Shown here: one piece after another, positions 51,739-63,676 of the stretch | How positions within the stretch are numbered: the stretch's first letter is position 1 | How the letters are laid out: each line of letters begins with the position of its first letter | Source of the DNA: Rotaria sp. Silwood1 | Lineage: Eukaryota; Rotifera; Eurotatoria; Philodinida; Philodinidae | Direction: 5' to 3' | Assembly: GCA_905250075.1 (NCBI GenBank) | Contig: CAJNOP010000127.1 | Span: 290,175 to 354,174, forward strand | DNA length: 64,000 nt | The notes under the pieces: generated by a model | Told to the model about the DNA's origin: nothing | Database searches by the model: none | Seen by the model: the letters and a program-made list of their open reading frames with translations, nothing else | Made by a program: the position numbers and the translations under genes

Positions 51739-53873
51739 TTTGTTATTTTTCAGGTGTTCTAATTCATGAAAAATGTAATTAAAAATAAAAAGCGTCATGT
51801 TAGACATGATAGTATAGAAAAAAAAACACTCTTTTCTTGATAATACTTTGTTGAAATATATGATAATAATAGTTGTTTAACAAAACTATACCAAAGTTGT
51901 CTAAAGAAACAAAATGAAGTGACATGACATTTCCAATGTTTGGACGATTTTTTGTTTGAACTTGCACAAAGGTACAATGTCTCATATATTTATAGGAATA
52001 GGTTCCTAAGTATTGTTATGATTAGACATACCTGCGTTCGTTACTGATTCTTTGCAAGCATAAAGTCTTGTACGTGTTTTTCAAAATTCTCCTGGATCAA
52101 GAAAAGTACACTAGAAACCGTAAACTCGACATATCGAGTTCGGTTTTAGGTTGTCCACCTTTCACTTATCAACTTTAGTCCATGTTCCCTGATTAATAAT
52201 AGGCATACACACATTTCGTTTGTGAGCTACGATGGAAGATACTATATAATTATTAAATTATGAATAAGTAATTAATTGATATTTAGTCAATAAATAGTGA
52301 CCTGTTCAGCACTGTCTAATCGATACTTGCAAAATATGCACTTAATAATTAGTATCCAACTAATAGATATTCAATCAATAAGTACACTTCTAACTGTTGA
52401 TAGAGCGATGAATACTAATTAGAGAAGTACCAATGAAGTGAGTAATAATTAATTTAGCGTTAACCGTTTAATAAATATTTCATTCTTTAATCTTTTTCTG
52501 TTTATAACACTTGATCTATGACAAATAAAGCACCACACAGCAATATACCTATTCACTTGCTAAAGTGATAGTAACATCATAACATGATGATACTACACAT
52601 AAGGAAACAAAACAGAAGATAACGTTGATTGCTGTGTCTGCATCGCTAAATGTATGATATAAACTTGACATGTTATCTTGTACTGTAAAGTAGGAGGCTG
52701 CTGATTTACAACTATATTATTGTTGTTTATATCTTGTTTAGATGCGACAATATATATTATTTTTATCGAGTCAATAGATGAAATTAATCATCTCGTTTAG
52801 TCTTTATAACATTTTTTAGTACATATTTGTTTTTGGTTCCTGCTGAATTTCGTCTTATGTTCATTCTCATCTAATAGCACTAATTATTACTTTATTAAGT
52901 ATAAATCTATTTTTTGTATTAAAAACAAGTGGCTCATATCTGTTCTTCTTTTCTTTCTTTCTTTCTTTTTGCTCTAGTCTTTATTTTCTTTCTTCACATC
53001 ATATTTGTTCCTTTATGACTGTACCTATATTTTGTAGTACCTACTCGATATAATCGTTTTGAGTGATATTTAGTTTAAAAAATCCTATCATTTTTAGACA
53101 AAATATGTTGTATTTGAAATAAATCTATTTCGATTATATGTATAAAAAAAACTTAAAATTTATACAACGACATAATTATGTAAAACAACAACCAATTTTG
53201 CCTTTCAACTGCAATATTATTCACCCAGTATTTAAGCCTCTGCAGCTTTAAACATGCTGGGAAAACTTTAAAAATATGATTTTTAGAGTTTGGTTTCATA
53301 CTAGTTAGAGGATGTTTCATATTTTGAATTAAAAAATACAGAAAAAATTGCACAAATAAGCTTCCTTTTAAATGAAATCGGAATCTGTATATTCACAGTG
53401 CTAATTGTTCTGAATCCTAACAAAAACCAATATATTCGTGCAAACATTATTAAAATTATAATTCAGTTTTTTGTCGATTATATTTAGTATTTAGATTTCA
53501 AGGCATTATTAACAATTATTTGATAAAGAAAAAGTAACGTTTGATGCAGCATGAAACAGGAGATTTCTTTTTTCGTTTGTTCGATATTTTTCTTTATTCC
53601 TTTTTTTTTTAATCACTACCAAGTTAGTTGTACTCTTAGATCAACTAAAGTTGAATGCAATGTAAAAATTAATTGGTTTGTCGATTGTTCAAATAATGAT
53701 TTACGGTATCATACAAGGTCAAACGAAACAAATGCATATATATATAATGAATCTGCTGAAGCAACTGAAATTGTCAAAAAAAAAACTTAATACAACTATT
53801 CAAGTAAATTAACAAAAAAAATGATTTTTCTTCGTAATTTTCTTCAGTGAACAAGTTTATACCTATTAAATTA
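51739..53873. other. Intergenic region between two transposons
   Basis: AT-rich non-coding DNA. A (CTTT)n-like tract lies at about 52945-52970. Short frames (51795-51985 minus, 53153-53353 minus, 53551-53790) have no recognisable domain. Confidence 0.5.
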
Positions 53874-54646
53874 CTATTGTCGGATTTTTTTTAAAATGCC
53901 AGCCACCATTTTTTGAATAACTCTTCACCGTTTACAGCTATCGGGGTCGGGTTTTCAGTATTTGATAGAGCGTCGGGGGTAGCATCTGACCATATGCGAA
54001 ACATTAGAATTAAGTGAAATGTCTATATGTCTTTACAAACGAACATCTTTTCCGGTGCATTGCTTCTATAGTTCCTATAGCAGTATACGCTCAAATTACG
54101 CCAGAATGTAGCCTGACTCTGACTCTATTCACCATAAAATTTTCATATCATTTGGCTTTATCCTTGAAACTTTAGAGGTTTCGCAAGACATAGAAAAGCA
54201 TGATTTTTTACATGGCTAATAAACGTAAATTATGCATAAAAATACATGTTGCCGAAGGTACTGTATCTACTGACACTCTTTTTTTAGTTGCGAAAGCTTC
54301 ATAAACATGCCGTTCCGTGTCTTGACTATTCTCCGATGCAGTTGCGAATGATGAAAGAAGTCGTCGACCGTATTTTTCTTTGCAGAATCAGAATAAAAGC
54401 AAGTGGACATATGTGCTATGTTTGTGAGAAAAAAAGAAATTATTTTGATTTTCGATAACTATGTTCTTCAGCATTCACTTTCGTGTCCAATTGCTTACTT
54501 GACATTATACGTTTATTCTTTCTTAGTATTACAATACATCGTTAGAGAGAATATGATATTCTGTTATGGAGTGTTTGAAAACAGCAAGAACATTTATTGG
54601 AATACAAGAGAAAAATGCAGGAAAGTATAGAATAGATAGAAATGGA

Positions 54647-55065
54647 TTACATATCATCATCGTCTGTGTCTTCGAGATTTTCATTGGCGTCTCGTTCGTC
54701 ATCTGAGTCGGAATCAATGAGGCTTGGTTCGAGCTGTTCCTCGACGAGTTTATCAGCTGCACGAAAAGTTTCTTCTACACCACGTACGTGCTGAATGATT
54801 TTTCCACAAGAATCGGAGGTGAATGAATTGAGAAAATTAATAGTTAACGATCGAATATCAGATAGACGCTATTAAAGATAAAAATGAGGAAAAAAATTTC
54901 AATCTCTCAAGACTGGATGATGCAAATAGTTGAAATTTTGATTACTATTACTCACGAAAGATGTATTGTTTTTTCGAATATGCTCCTTCAATTGTGCCCA
55001 CAACAATTCGACTGGGTTCAGCATGGAATGCTTAACAGGTAGACGAAGCAGTACCTTCGACAACA
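54647..55065 (-). pseudogene. Truncated IS630/Tc1/mariner-type transposase, C-terminal part
   Basis: The reading frame starts at the inner edge of the right TIR (KVLLRLPVKHSMLNPVELLW) and runs to about 54956. A GT-AG intron follows, then 77 or so further codons to the TAA at 54647-54649. The glutamate in LNPVE corresponds to the last acidic residue of the DDE/D triad. The earlier two aspartates are absent. The tail is strongly acidic (SDSDDERDANENLEDTDDDD). The intact surviving frame suggests the truncation is recent. Confidence 0.75.
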
Positions 55066-55433
55066 TGTATTTTTATGCATAATTTACGTTTATTAGCCAT
55101 GTAAAAAATCATGCTTTTCTATGTCTTGCGAAACCTCTAAAGTTTCAAGGATAAAGCCAAATGATATGAAAATTTTATGGTGAATAGAGTCAGAGTCAGG
55201 CTACATTCTGGCGTAATTTGAGCGTATACTGCTATAGGAACTATAGAAGCAATGCACCGGAAAAGATGTTCGTTTGTAAAGACATATAGACATTTCACTT
55301 AATTCTAATGTTTCGCATATGGTCAGATGCTACCCCCGACGCTCTATCAAATACTGAAAACCCGACCCCGATAGCTGTAAACGGTGAAGAGTTATTCAAA
55401 AAATGGTGGCTGGCATTTTAAAAAAAATCCGAC

Positions 55434-55868
55434 GGGAATGTGTCAACTCGTCACGTTTTTTCTTGTCTGGTTTTCGTAACGAGTTGACAGTACGAAAGCC
55501 CGTGACAGAGCTTTCGTAACGACAGAATCAGGGCTTTCGTAACAAAAAATCAGGGGTTTCGTAACAAAGTTTACAGGATGATCGTAATTGGTGTTTTAAT
55601 ATGTACCATTACAGAGCTTTCGTAACGAAAAGCATGTAATTTCTGCAAACTCAGTTCAGCTATCACCCTTATCCTCATTACGAAATCCCTGTTGCTCCGT
55701 TGCGAAAGCTCTGCAACTGTTACGAACTCCCTGTATTAATCGTTACGATTGCCCTGCAAATTTCGTTACGACATCTCTGTATTTTTGGATATCCCTATTT
55801 TTGGTGTTACGAAAGGTCTGATTTTTGCTGTTTGTTCAACTCGTCACGTGACGAGTTGAGACGTTCTC
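55434..55868. mobile_element. 435 bp nested MITE with 8 bp target site duplication
   Basis: AATCCGAC occurs at 55426-55433 and again at 55869-55876. The uninterrupted inverted copy in the left TIR of the host element (near 53880) has it once, which proves an insertion. The insert begins GGGAATGTGTCAACTCGTCACG-like sequence and, from the other end, GAGAACGTCTCAACTCGTCACG-like sequence, giving 22 bp TIRs with 19 matches. Inside are at least six copies of a GGGCTTTCGTAAC-like motif in both orientations (near 55491, 55508, 55535, 55556, 55615 and, inverted, 55701, 55807). There is no coding capacity. An 8 bp duplication fits hAT- or P-like mechanisms. Confidence 0.85.
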
Positions 55869-55881
55869 AATCCGACAATAG

Positions 55882-56181
55882 TTGAACTTTAATAAACAGC
55901 GAATGAGTTTTTGACTTCTTTCTCTTTCTCTCTCTTTCACGTGTTGTGGATCAGCCACGTATGTGGTAGAAAGATAAAAAACACAAAAAATATTTTTTTT
56001 ACTGTTTAGTACTCAGTGCAGAACGGAGAAAAGTGCGATGAATCTCTTTCTTTGCTTCTACTCTGTACGCAATGCTCTCCCTTTTTTTTTGTTTCATTTT
56101 TCTACGCTGTCGGAAATATAAAACTGTGACAAGAACTCACTGCAGTCATTTAAACATTGTCATCCGAATAATTAAGACTCT
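55882..56181. promoter_or_regulatory. Presumed promoter and 5'UTR of the sphingomyelin-synthase-like gene
   Basis: About 300 bp between the nested transposons and the start codon at 56182. It contains a CT-rich tract near 55918-55940 and a TATAAAA-like word near 56117. Assignment as promoter is by position only. Confidence 0.35.
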
Positions 56182-57197
56182 ATGCCTCTCATAAAAATCA
56201 CATGTCATTGCATACAGTCATATTTACCTTTATTAGTTTCAGTGATTTTTTTTCTGATATTTTTTTATACTAACGCCGTTGTAACGACAATTGCTGATCG
56301 TATTGCACCTTATTATCGACCAGCATTACCTGATATTGGTCATAAATTATTACCTTATTGGACTTATTTTCAAATAAATAATTATATGATTATTATTGCT
56401 TATGTATTTATATTTATACGATTTATACCTCAATCCGACATTCGTGTTGTTGTGTTTCGTCGTTGGTTTTTTATACAAGGTATTATGTTTGGTATGCGTA
56501 GTATTTCTATATATGTTACTTCACTTACTGTACCACAACCGGGTTGTATCACTAATGTAACAGACTTAGCAACACCACCTGTCGAAGCTTTTTATGTTAT
56601 GTTTGGCATCCATTCCACATGTGGAGATGTACTTTTTTCAGGTCATACAGTGGCATGTAAGAATTTATTTCTAGGAAAATGATTGAATATCAAGTTAATC
56701 TTTTCTTTTTTCTTTTTTCTATTCAAGTAACAATTTGTGCTCTTTGTTGGACAACATATGCTCGTGCAGAAGAATATCGACCTTTTTTATTTCTTTATCG
56801 AAAATGTGGTTGTACACGACAATGTCATCCTCCAGAATGGTTTATTCGACCAAAATTAGATGCTGTTGGAGATCCAATGACACTTTATTTAACAACTTAT
56901 TTGGTTTGGTTTTATTCTATAGTTGGTTATATATTGATTATTGCTACTCGATTTCATTATACTGTTGATGTATTTCTTGGATGTCTATTAACAGTACTTA
57001 CTTGGTATACATATCATGCTTATGTTAAAAGACTTTTAGAGAAAAGAAGATTTATTATTGCACGAATATTTGTTTGGTTTGAAGGATTAGAAGGTGATGC
57101 ATCAACATCTATTAGTTTACTCAATGGACCTGTAACAAATCAATTCACCGAATTACCACCTGTTGCTGTAGTTAGTGCTGGTGATGCAAGATGTTAA
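56182..57197 (+). CDS. Sphingomyelin synthase-like (PAP2-C) membrane enzyme
   Basis: Family members transfer a phosphocholine or phosphoethanolamine head group from a glycerophospholipid to ceramide in Golgi or plasma membranes. Exons 56182-56656 and 56728-57197 are joined by a 71 bp GT-AG intron and encode 314 residues with about six membrane segments. Motifs in order are RPALPDIGH (46-54), CGDVLFSGHTV (147-157, with catalytic His155) and HYTVDV (His235 and Asp239). These make the His-His-Asp triad of the family. Unlike vertebrate SMS1 there is no SAM domain. The loop between the two catalytic motifs carries an extra stretch of about 40 residues with CGCTRQC and HPPEW. Sphingomyelin versus ceramide phosphoethanolamine specificity cannot be told. 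It lies tail to tail with the SLC34 gene. Confidence 0.88.
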
Positions 57198-58013
57198 TGA
57201 AATTTAATGTAATTTTTATACAAATGTGATCCTATTTCTCTGGTAATTAATAATAGTTAGGTCAAAAAAATAAAATAAAATTTCAACTGACTTGTGCAAA
57301 ATGAAATATTTTTTTACTGTGTTCAGATAAAATATATCCATTTATTGTAAATAAGAAACGTACAATTGAATAACAGTTGTGATAATATAGTTTTTTTTCG
57401 TCCAATTAAATAAAAAGAGTTTTGTATTATGTATTCATGCATTATACCATAAAGTATATTATTTAACTATCTATGAAAGAGAGAACAAGTTTTACTAGTT
57501 TTTATAAAAATCATATCAATCATATATGATATTATTGAACTGATCAAAATATAAACAAATGAATAATGTAACAACAAATGATACACATGAATTTGTTACG
57601 TCCGGTAGAAAGACAGATGTAAGCGGTTGAGAAAGTACTTCACATGAAAGAATAACATATACAAGATATTCTGGACTAAAGAAATAATTGAATCAATGTG
57701 TTTTCTTTTTATTGAATTATTTTCATGACTTTACTGTAGGAAGGTATTCAATTGAATATCATCTAACTTTCACTTAACTTTGGTACTGAAAACAAGAAAA
57801 TTTGATTTTATCTTTCGTATTCTTCATCTTTGATATCTATTAAATGATCTCATTTATATAATATTTGAAGCATACAATAAATAATGTGCTTTTATTATTT
57901 TATATACTTGTAACTAACAAAGAAAAAAAACAAACCACAAATTAACACACTATGAAAATTGATCAATAGTCTTTTTTTTTAGCTCATAAAAAAAAATAAA
58001 ACTCTATTAAAAA
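57198..58013. other. Convergent intergenic region
   Basis: 816 bp between two convergent stop codons, AT-rich. AATAAAA-type words near 57269 (+) and reverse TTTATT words near 57950-58005 could serve the two 3' ends. No gene was seen. Confidence 0.5.
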
Positions 58014-60432
58014 CTAGAGATGAGTATTGGTTTGAGATAATTGATCGACATCATCCTGTTCATTAAATGCCTTGTTCATATGACCATAATTATGTTCAAT
58101 ATTTTGATTAGTTATTGTTGTTAATTCTTTTGGTTCATTTTCAATAGATGATATTAAATTTTTTTTACTACGAAAAACATGTTCATCATACCAAGCTAAT
58201 GTACGAAATGATCTTGGTAACCATGACCATGTTTGTAATCGATGTGGTAGAATATTTGGTTTATGTACTTGAAGAAAATTAATAATAATAACAAGTATAG
58301 CAATAAATAGCATTGGTCCAAATACACCAACAAACACATACCTAAAAAGAAGTAAAAAGAAAAAGAATTATCATAAAATTAAAACCAAACTAATGATATA
58401 CCATCCAGCAAGAGAAATACAAAAAATTATTAATGGAATAAGAAAAAATGATCCTATTATATAAACAATAGCAAACCATCGATAATTAGCTGTTGTTTCA
58501 CCTAATTTTTTAGCTAATGCTATTGGTACATTACGCATTATTGGTATTGGAAACCAAATTAGAATACCTAATAAAGAAAACAAAACAAAACAATGTATTC
58601 ATTTCAATAGAATTTTAATATTAAATAAATATACCAAAAATATTAAAAAATGTATGACATAAAGCAATTTGTAATGAATTACGAAGTTCTTGAGCTGTTG
58701 TTGCTGTTAATGCTGCCATAATACCTGTAATTGTTGTACCAATATTTGATCCTAATGTAAATGGATACATTCTTTCAATAGTTATTATTCCAAGACCAAC
58801 AAGTGGTGTTAAAGTAGATGTAAATATTGAACTACTTTGTACAAGTATTGTAAATATACAACCAACCTAAAAATTAAAATAAATTAAAATTTATTGACTT
58901 GATTTTTTTTTATTTCATTACTCCAATAGCTAAATATGGTGTTAAATGATGAAAAACACCAGGAAAATCAGCATTAACTGTTTTATGTATGACTGTACTG
59001 ATTGTTCCTTTGAGCATTGATTGAAGAAGTTTAACAAGTAAAATAAGACATGCACAAAGAGAAACTAATGAAAGAACAAGAAGAAGAAGGCCAACACTCC
59101 AATCAGGCCATGAAATCTTTGAAAATATAAATCCACAATGATTTTCTGGTAGTAAAATTGATGTTGCATTTTCATTTGTTACATTCTCATATGAACAATA
59201 ACGTTTAATAAGTGAAATATCAGATTCAACTGATCCAAGAGCAATATTTTGAATGACTTTTTCATCTAACTATAACAAAAAGAATATGTCAAAAAAATCA
59301 AAATAATTTTAAATATGTATATATATTTTTTTTCTTACTTGAATTATTCGATGTGTTAATGGTTTTGTAAGTACATTTAGAAATTGTGGATTTGAACCAG
59401 CTTTTCGATCAAGACTAATCGTACGAGTAATTGCTTCAGTTAGATGAAATAATAAACCTAATCAAATATTTTTTATCAAAAATAAAAATATGTTTAATAT
59501 TCATAATATATTTACCTGATGCAAGTTCTAATGGTAGTAAAACGATAACTGTCACCCAATTAAACATATCATGAACAGTAGCACCAGCAAAAGCTCGACG
59601 AAATTCATCTCTTCGATTCTAAAAATATATTTAATTTATTATAAATATTTCAATATATGTGTGTGTACTAACAGATTGTGTTAATGCAACAATTGTATTT
59701 GTTACAGATGTACCTTTATTCGAGCAAAACAAAATTTAGAAATTTAATTCAACAAAAAAAAAAACATACCAATATTAGCTCCTAAAATAAAATGTAATTA
59801 ATTATAATTTTTTTTTTTATAAAGAAAAGAATTGTCTTACCCATAATTATTGGAATTGCTCTTCTTACAGGAAGAACTAATGTAAAAATAAATAGACAGC
59901 ATAGAAATATATTTAAAATTTAAGTGGATTTCTATACTCGAAGATGAAACCATTGAAACAACAATTGATGTAGAGGTTGATGAACTTTGTACAATAACTG
60001 TTGCTAATAATCCAAGCATAAGACCAGCAATAGGATTCGAAAGAATAGCACCTTCTGTAAATGCTTTTCCAGTTATTTTGCCTAATTTTTATACAAGACA
60101 AAGAAAATTGTTTTATTCAAATGAATAAAATCATATTTACCTCCAACAAGTCGAAAAGCTGAACTCATTATATCAAGTGAACAAACAAAAATATAAAGCA
60201 AAAATAATAAACCGATTAATTTTCCAATTACTAATAGAACATGTTTTATGCGTTCGACATGATTCAAGTCTAGAGAAGATCAAAGAAAAAATTCATATGC
60301 CATTCAATAATATTTTATTCATAATTTACCTTTCCATTGACTTTCTTTATGTTCGCTAATACTAACCACAACTGAATTCCATTTATCAACAGGAGGAATT
60401 TCGTTTTTTAATACATTATTCTTTATCATCAT
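58014..60432 (-). CDS. SLC34A: Sodium-dependent phosphate cotransporter (SLC34, NaPi-II)
   Basis: Electrogenic or electroneutral Na+/inorganic phosphate symporter of epithelial plasma membranes. About eleven exons were traced on the minus strand. They start at [11 protein letters not shown] (60432) with exon 1 60330-60432 and exon 2 60141-60269, and end at 58014. The N-terminal half has [29 protein letters not shown] and the first QSSS motif ([17 protein letters not shown], near 59970). The C-terminal half has the second ([19 protein letters not shown], near 58820) and [16 protein letters not shown]. The duplicated QSSS motifs form the transport core of this family. A large extracellular loop (NVTNENAT..., about 59200) holds two N-glycosylation-type sites and cysteines. 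The last exon (58014-58340) ends TQTNTHL, a possible PDZ-like tail (inference). Introns are 45-110 bp. Subtype A/B/C cannot be assigned. Confidence 0.92.
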
Positions 60433-63400
60433 CGTTTGTAATATATTCTACGTGGAAAATGAATAATCAATATCTTAAATAGTATTGTTTTCAATCATGC
60501 ATTATGTCTCTGGACTTTGGAATGTAAACATTCGTTGAAAATATGACGAAAATATAAAATATAAAGGTTTGATATAAAGAAGTCATCTTTGATATGATTA
60601 ACTTGTTTTTTGTTTGCAATAGTGATTTTGTGCACTTTACATAAAAATAACCTTTGTTTTCTTATTCAATAATAATCGAAGTGCTTTTTGACATTATTTG
60701 AAAGTAGGGTATACTCATGCATTAGGGAATTTCGTTTTTCTTTTTTGTTTATAATTTACTTATGTAAACATTCTGAGTTACTTATAAAATACCAAATGTG
60801 ATACGAAACTCAACGGAATAAAATATTTCCTTTTTACTAATCACTTAAATTTGGTATTCTATCATTGTAGAAAACAACATATAGAAACATGTTGCGTATA
60901 CATGAACAAATCAAAATATCAATTTCTTATGTTATAATGTTGTAATCTTTCGATTCTCGAATGAAAACTTTCGATCAAATAACGAAACATGAAGAAATGC
61001 ATTCGTTCTAATTTATCTCAATTTGAAAAAACATTCTAATCTATCTTGACCTGGGTTTTCGACATATCTTCCCTAGAGTATCATTAGTAACTTTTTAACT
61101 AGCAGATTCTGTTTTTTTTTTGTCTAAAATCTAAATATGTACATGTACCTATTCTGACTACTCGACTGAGTACACATTTAGTATTCCTATATTAGTCACT
61201 ATAGATCCTTTTTCTATGGCAACTAATTATCATATATGTTAGGTATGCAATAGATTCAGTCGATGACTAGTATGCAGGTAATTGGCACATATGCATACTT
61301 ACTGAACTCTTAAATCATTGTGATTTAAAGTGACGACTGATCGGAAGTAGACAATGAATTAATCTAGCTTGCTAAATAAAACTTTGTTCTGTTTCTACTT
61401 GTTAATCAATAACACGAAAAACATTTCAACTGATATTAAAAAAATGTGTGATTTACAGTACCTAAGTATGCATATATTAAGAGCTAATCCACTTCATTTT
61501 ACAAGCTTTTTTTAAAATGGAACCACTCTTTTACAGTATAATGAGTGGTGCGAAAACATCCGGACAATATTTTGTCTAATTTTGATCTGCTTGAAAATAG
61601 TTTAGACGACTGAAAAATTATGATTTAGGATCGGAACTCAGACATAGTATACTGATTTTTGCTTCACAGTAGTGAAGGAATACTTCCAAGTTTTGAACAA
61701 TTGATTGTACCAGGAAGAAACTAATTTTTGCTAACTCCAGAAATTCTTTAGCGTAGATGTTAAGCACTATTGATCTTGGTAATTTTATAGAGCAGACAGT
61801 TGTTTACAGAATATGATTTTCTAACTAAACTGTTGCTTTTACCTAATTGAAACTATAAACATTTTTTCTCAGAGACTACATTCTATGTAAAACGCCCTTT
61901 CGTCAAAAAACCAATTTTTTAAAAAAGTAACATGATAGAAGAACAACAGTTCAGATATTTTATCGAAAGACACAAGGAAATTCAACTATAGCATAACTCT
62001 AGAGTAAAAACAGAAGATTCTTGAGCTCATATCCAAAACAAGTACAAAGTTCTGGTTCCAAATAACAGTCTTTCATCTACTTAGAATACTTTCAAGTGAG
62101 TCAAAAATTAAACAAAGATTTTGTCTAGAAGCTTTTATAGCACTCGTCAGTAATTACTGTACTAAACTTGAATACAAAAATGTTTAGTTTATTTCAAATA
62201 TTTTCATGTTAAAGATTCAACTCATATTACTAAAGCAAAGATTCACATTCATTATTTACTTCGAATATATTTTTATTGTTGTTTAGAGAAGAAAAATAGA
62301 AATCTCAGATGATTTACTTACTTTGAAATATGTTTACTCAGTTAGAATATCGAAGCTTCTATACTTTCAATAGAAATTTAGCTAAAATCAATTAAAACTC
62401 ATCATTATTTTGTAGACTTATATCAATCTTACTATGACCTTTGCTATGATTATAATACACGCCTTCAGAAGATTAAAAAAATATTTATCTAAGGTGTCTT
62501 CATCTATAATAAGAAAAATACGAAGAGAAGTTTTCTCCGAACTTCTATCAATCTCTGACGTCAGTAGCATTACGATTGCATAAATCCTCACTCAAATTTT
62601 ACGTATCAATAAGGCGATATCGTTTGGCATGTTATAATAATTCTGTTCCTTTAGTTCTATTCATTGAATAAGGTCAAAATGTGACGTTTCTCGTTGTAAA
62701 ACAAAACTGATGTACTTAGACAAAATAGACTAGAAATTTCTAATACTGATGCAAAGAAAACAAGAAGGTAGTAGTAGTTGTTGTAGGATCAGAAAAAATT
62801 GTATGAGCAGGTGTTTAATCTCCGTTTGAAGCTGAAATATAGGCACTTATTGCATCCATAATACAGGATCATTTCATTTCTAGAAGAGATTCCAAGGACT
62901 CTGGAGAGGCTCAAAGATTTCAGGCAAGGATTGGATCCACCGCAACCATCCCGTGGCTTCGCCACTAGTTCATAATAACAGTTGGATAAATTTTAATCCT
63001 TTTTCGTATTATTATGAGAAGAAGTATTTTGTCTCATAATATTTATAATTTTATGTCTAAAAAAGTTATTTTCAACAACGAAATGTCACATTTTAATCTT
63101 ATTCAATAAATTAGGATCAAGGGAGAGAATTATCATACCATGTTAAATTATTCATCAATCATTTTAAAAAGAGAAGAAAATCATATTCTGTTTGCTTCTC
63201 TGTCTCCATTGTTATACCTGCAAAATATTTTGAAAACAAAAAAACATAAATTGAATTACTCATTGAAATGTCTTTTGATAAATAACAGAATTAATTCAAA
63301 AATAAGAAAAACATAAACAGCATGACAAGATTTTAAAATCAGGGATTAAATTTTTGTTGAATTCAATTAATTATTGTTCTTGAATTGAAGCTAGAAAACT

Positions 63401-63676
63401 TTCTCATATTATCAATCGAGATTTGATTCATTTATCATCATTTAAAAATTTGCTTTTTCAAAGAACAACGAAAGAAATGCAATTTCTATATGTAATCAAA
63501 TAATTCTACCGAAAAATAATCCTTATTCACCTTGTATGTAAATTATCTGTAGAGTAAATGTGCGACATCTCTCTAACTTTAGATTTTAGTTGGTCAATGT
63601 TTTTAAATTAACTTATATAAATACTTTTCTTCTAAAGACATTCTACCTATTTTTTCTTTCAACTAAAAGGACAAAC
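60433..63676. other. Long intergenic region
   Basis: About 3.2 kb of AT-rich sequence with no recognisable gene. It lies between divergently transcribed genes, so it contains both promoters. A GC-richer patch at about 62875-62970 includes the hairpin GTGGCTTCGCCAC. No TIRs or tandem repeats were detected by eye. Confidence 0.5.

Larger units (their letters stand above)
53874..55881 (-). mobile_element. Long-TIR Tc1/mariner-superfamily element with a remnant transposase
   Basis: The left arm 53874-54263 and the right arm (55049-55425, completed at 55869-55881 after a nested insertion) are inverted copies about 390 bp long at about 98% identity by eye. Outer ends are ACTATTGTCGG and CCGACAATAGT. 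The about 0.8 kb core carries the 3' part of a transposase on the minus strand. Its C-terminal DDE-type signature is LNPVELLWAQLKEHIRK (about 55015-54965). A clean intron (about 54871-54955) follows, then an acidic tail ending DTDDDDM with TAA at 54647-54649. The N-terminal and first catalytic parts are missing. Flanking bases are TTA on the left and TTG on the right if the end is read as CTATTG, so a TA-type duplication is not clear. Confidence 0.8.
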
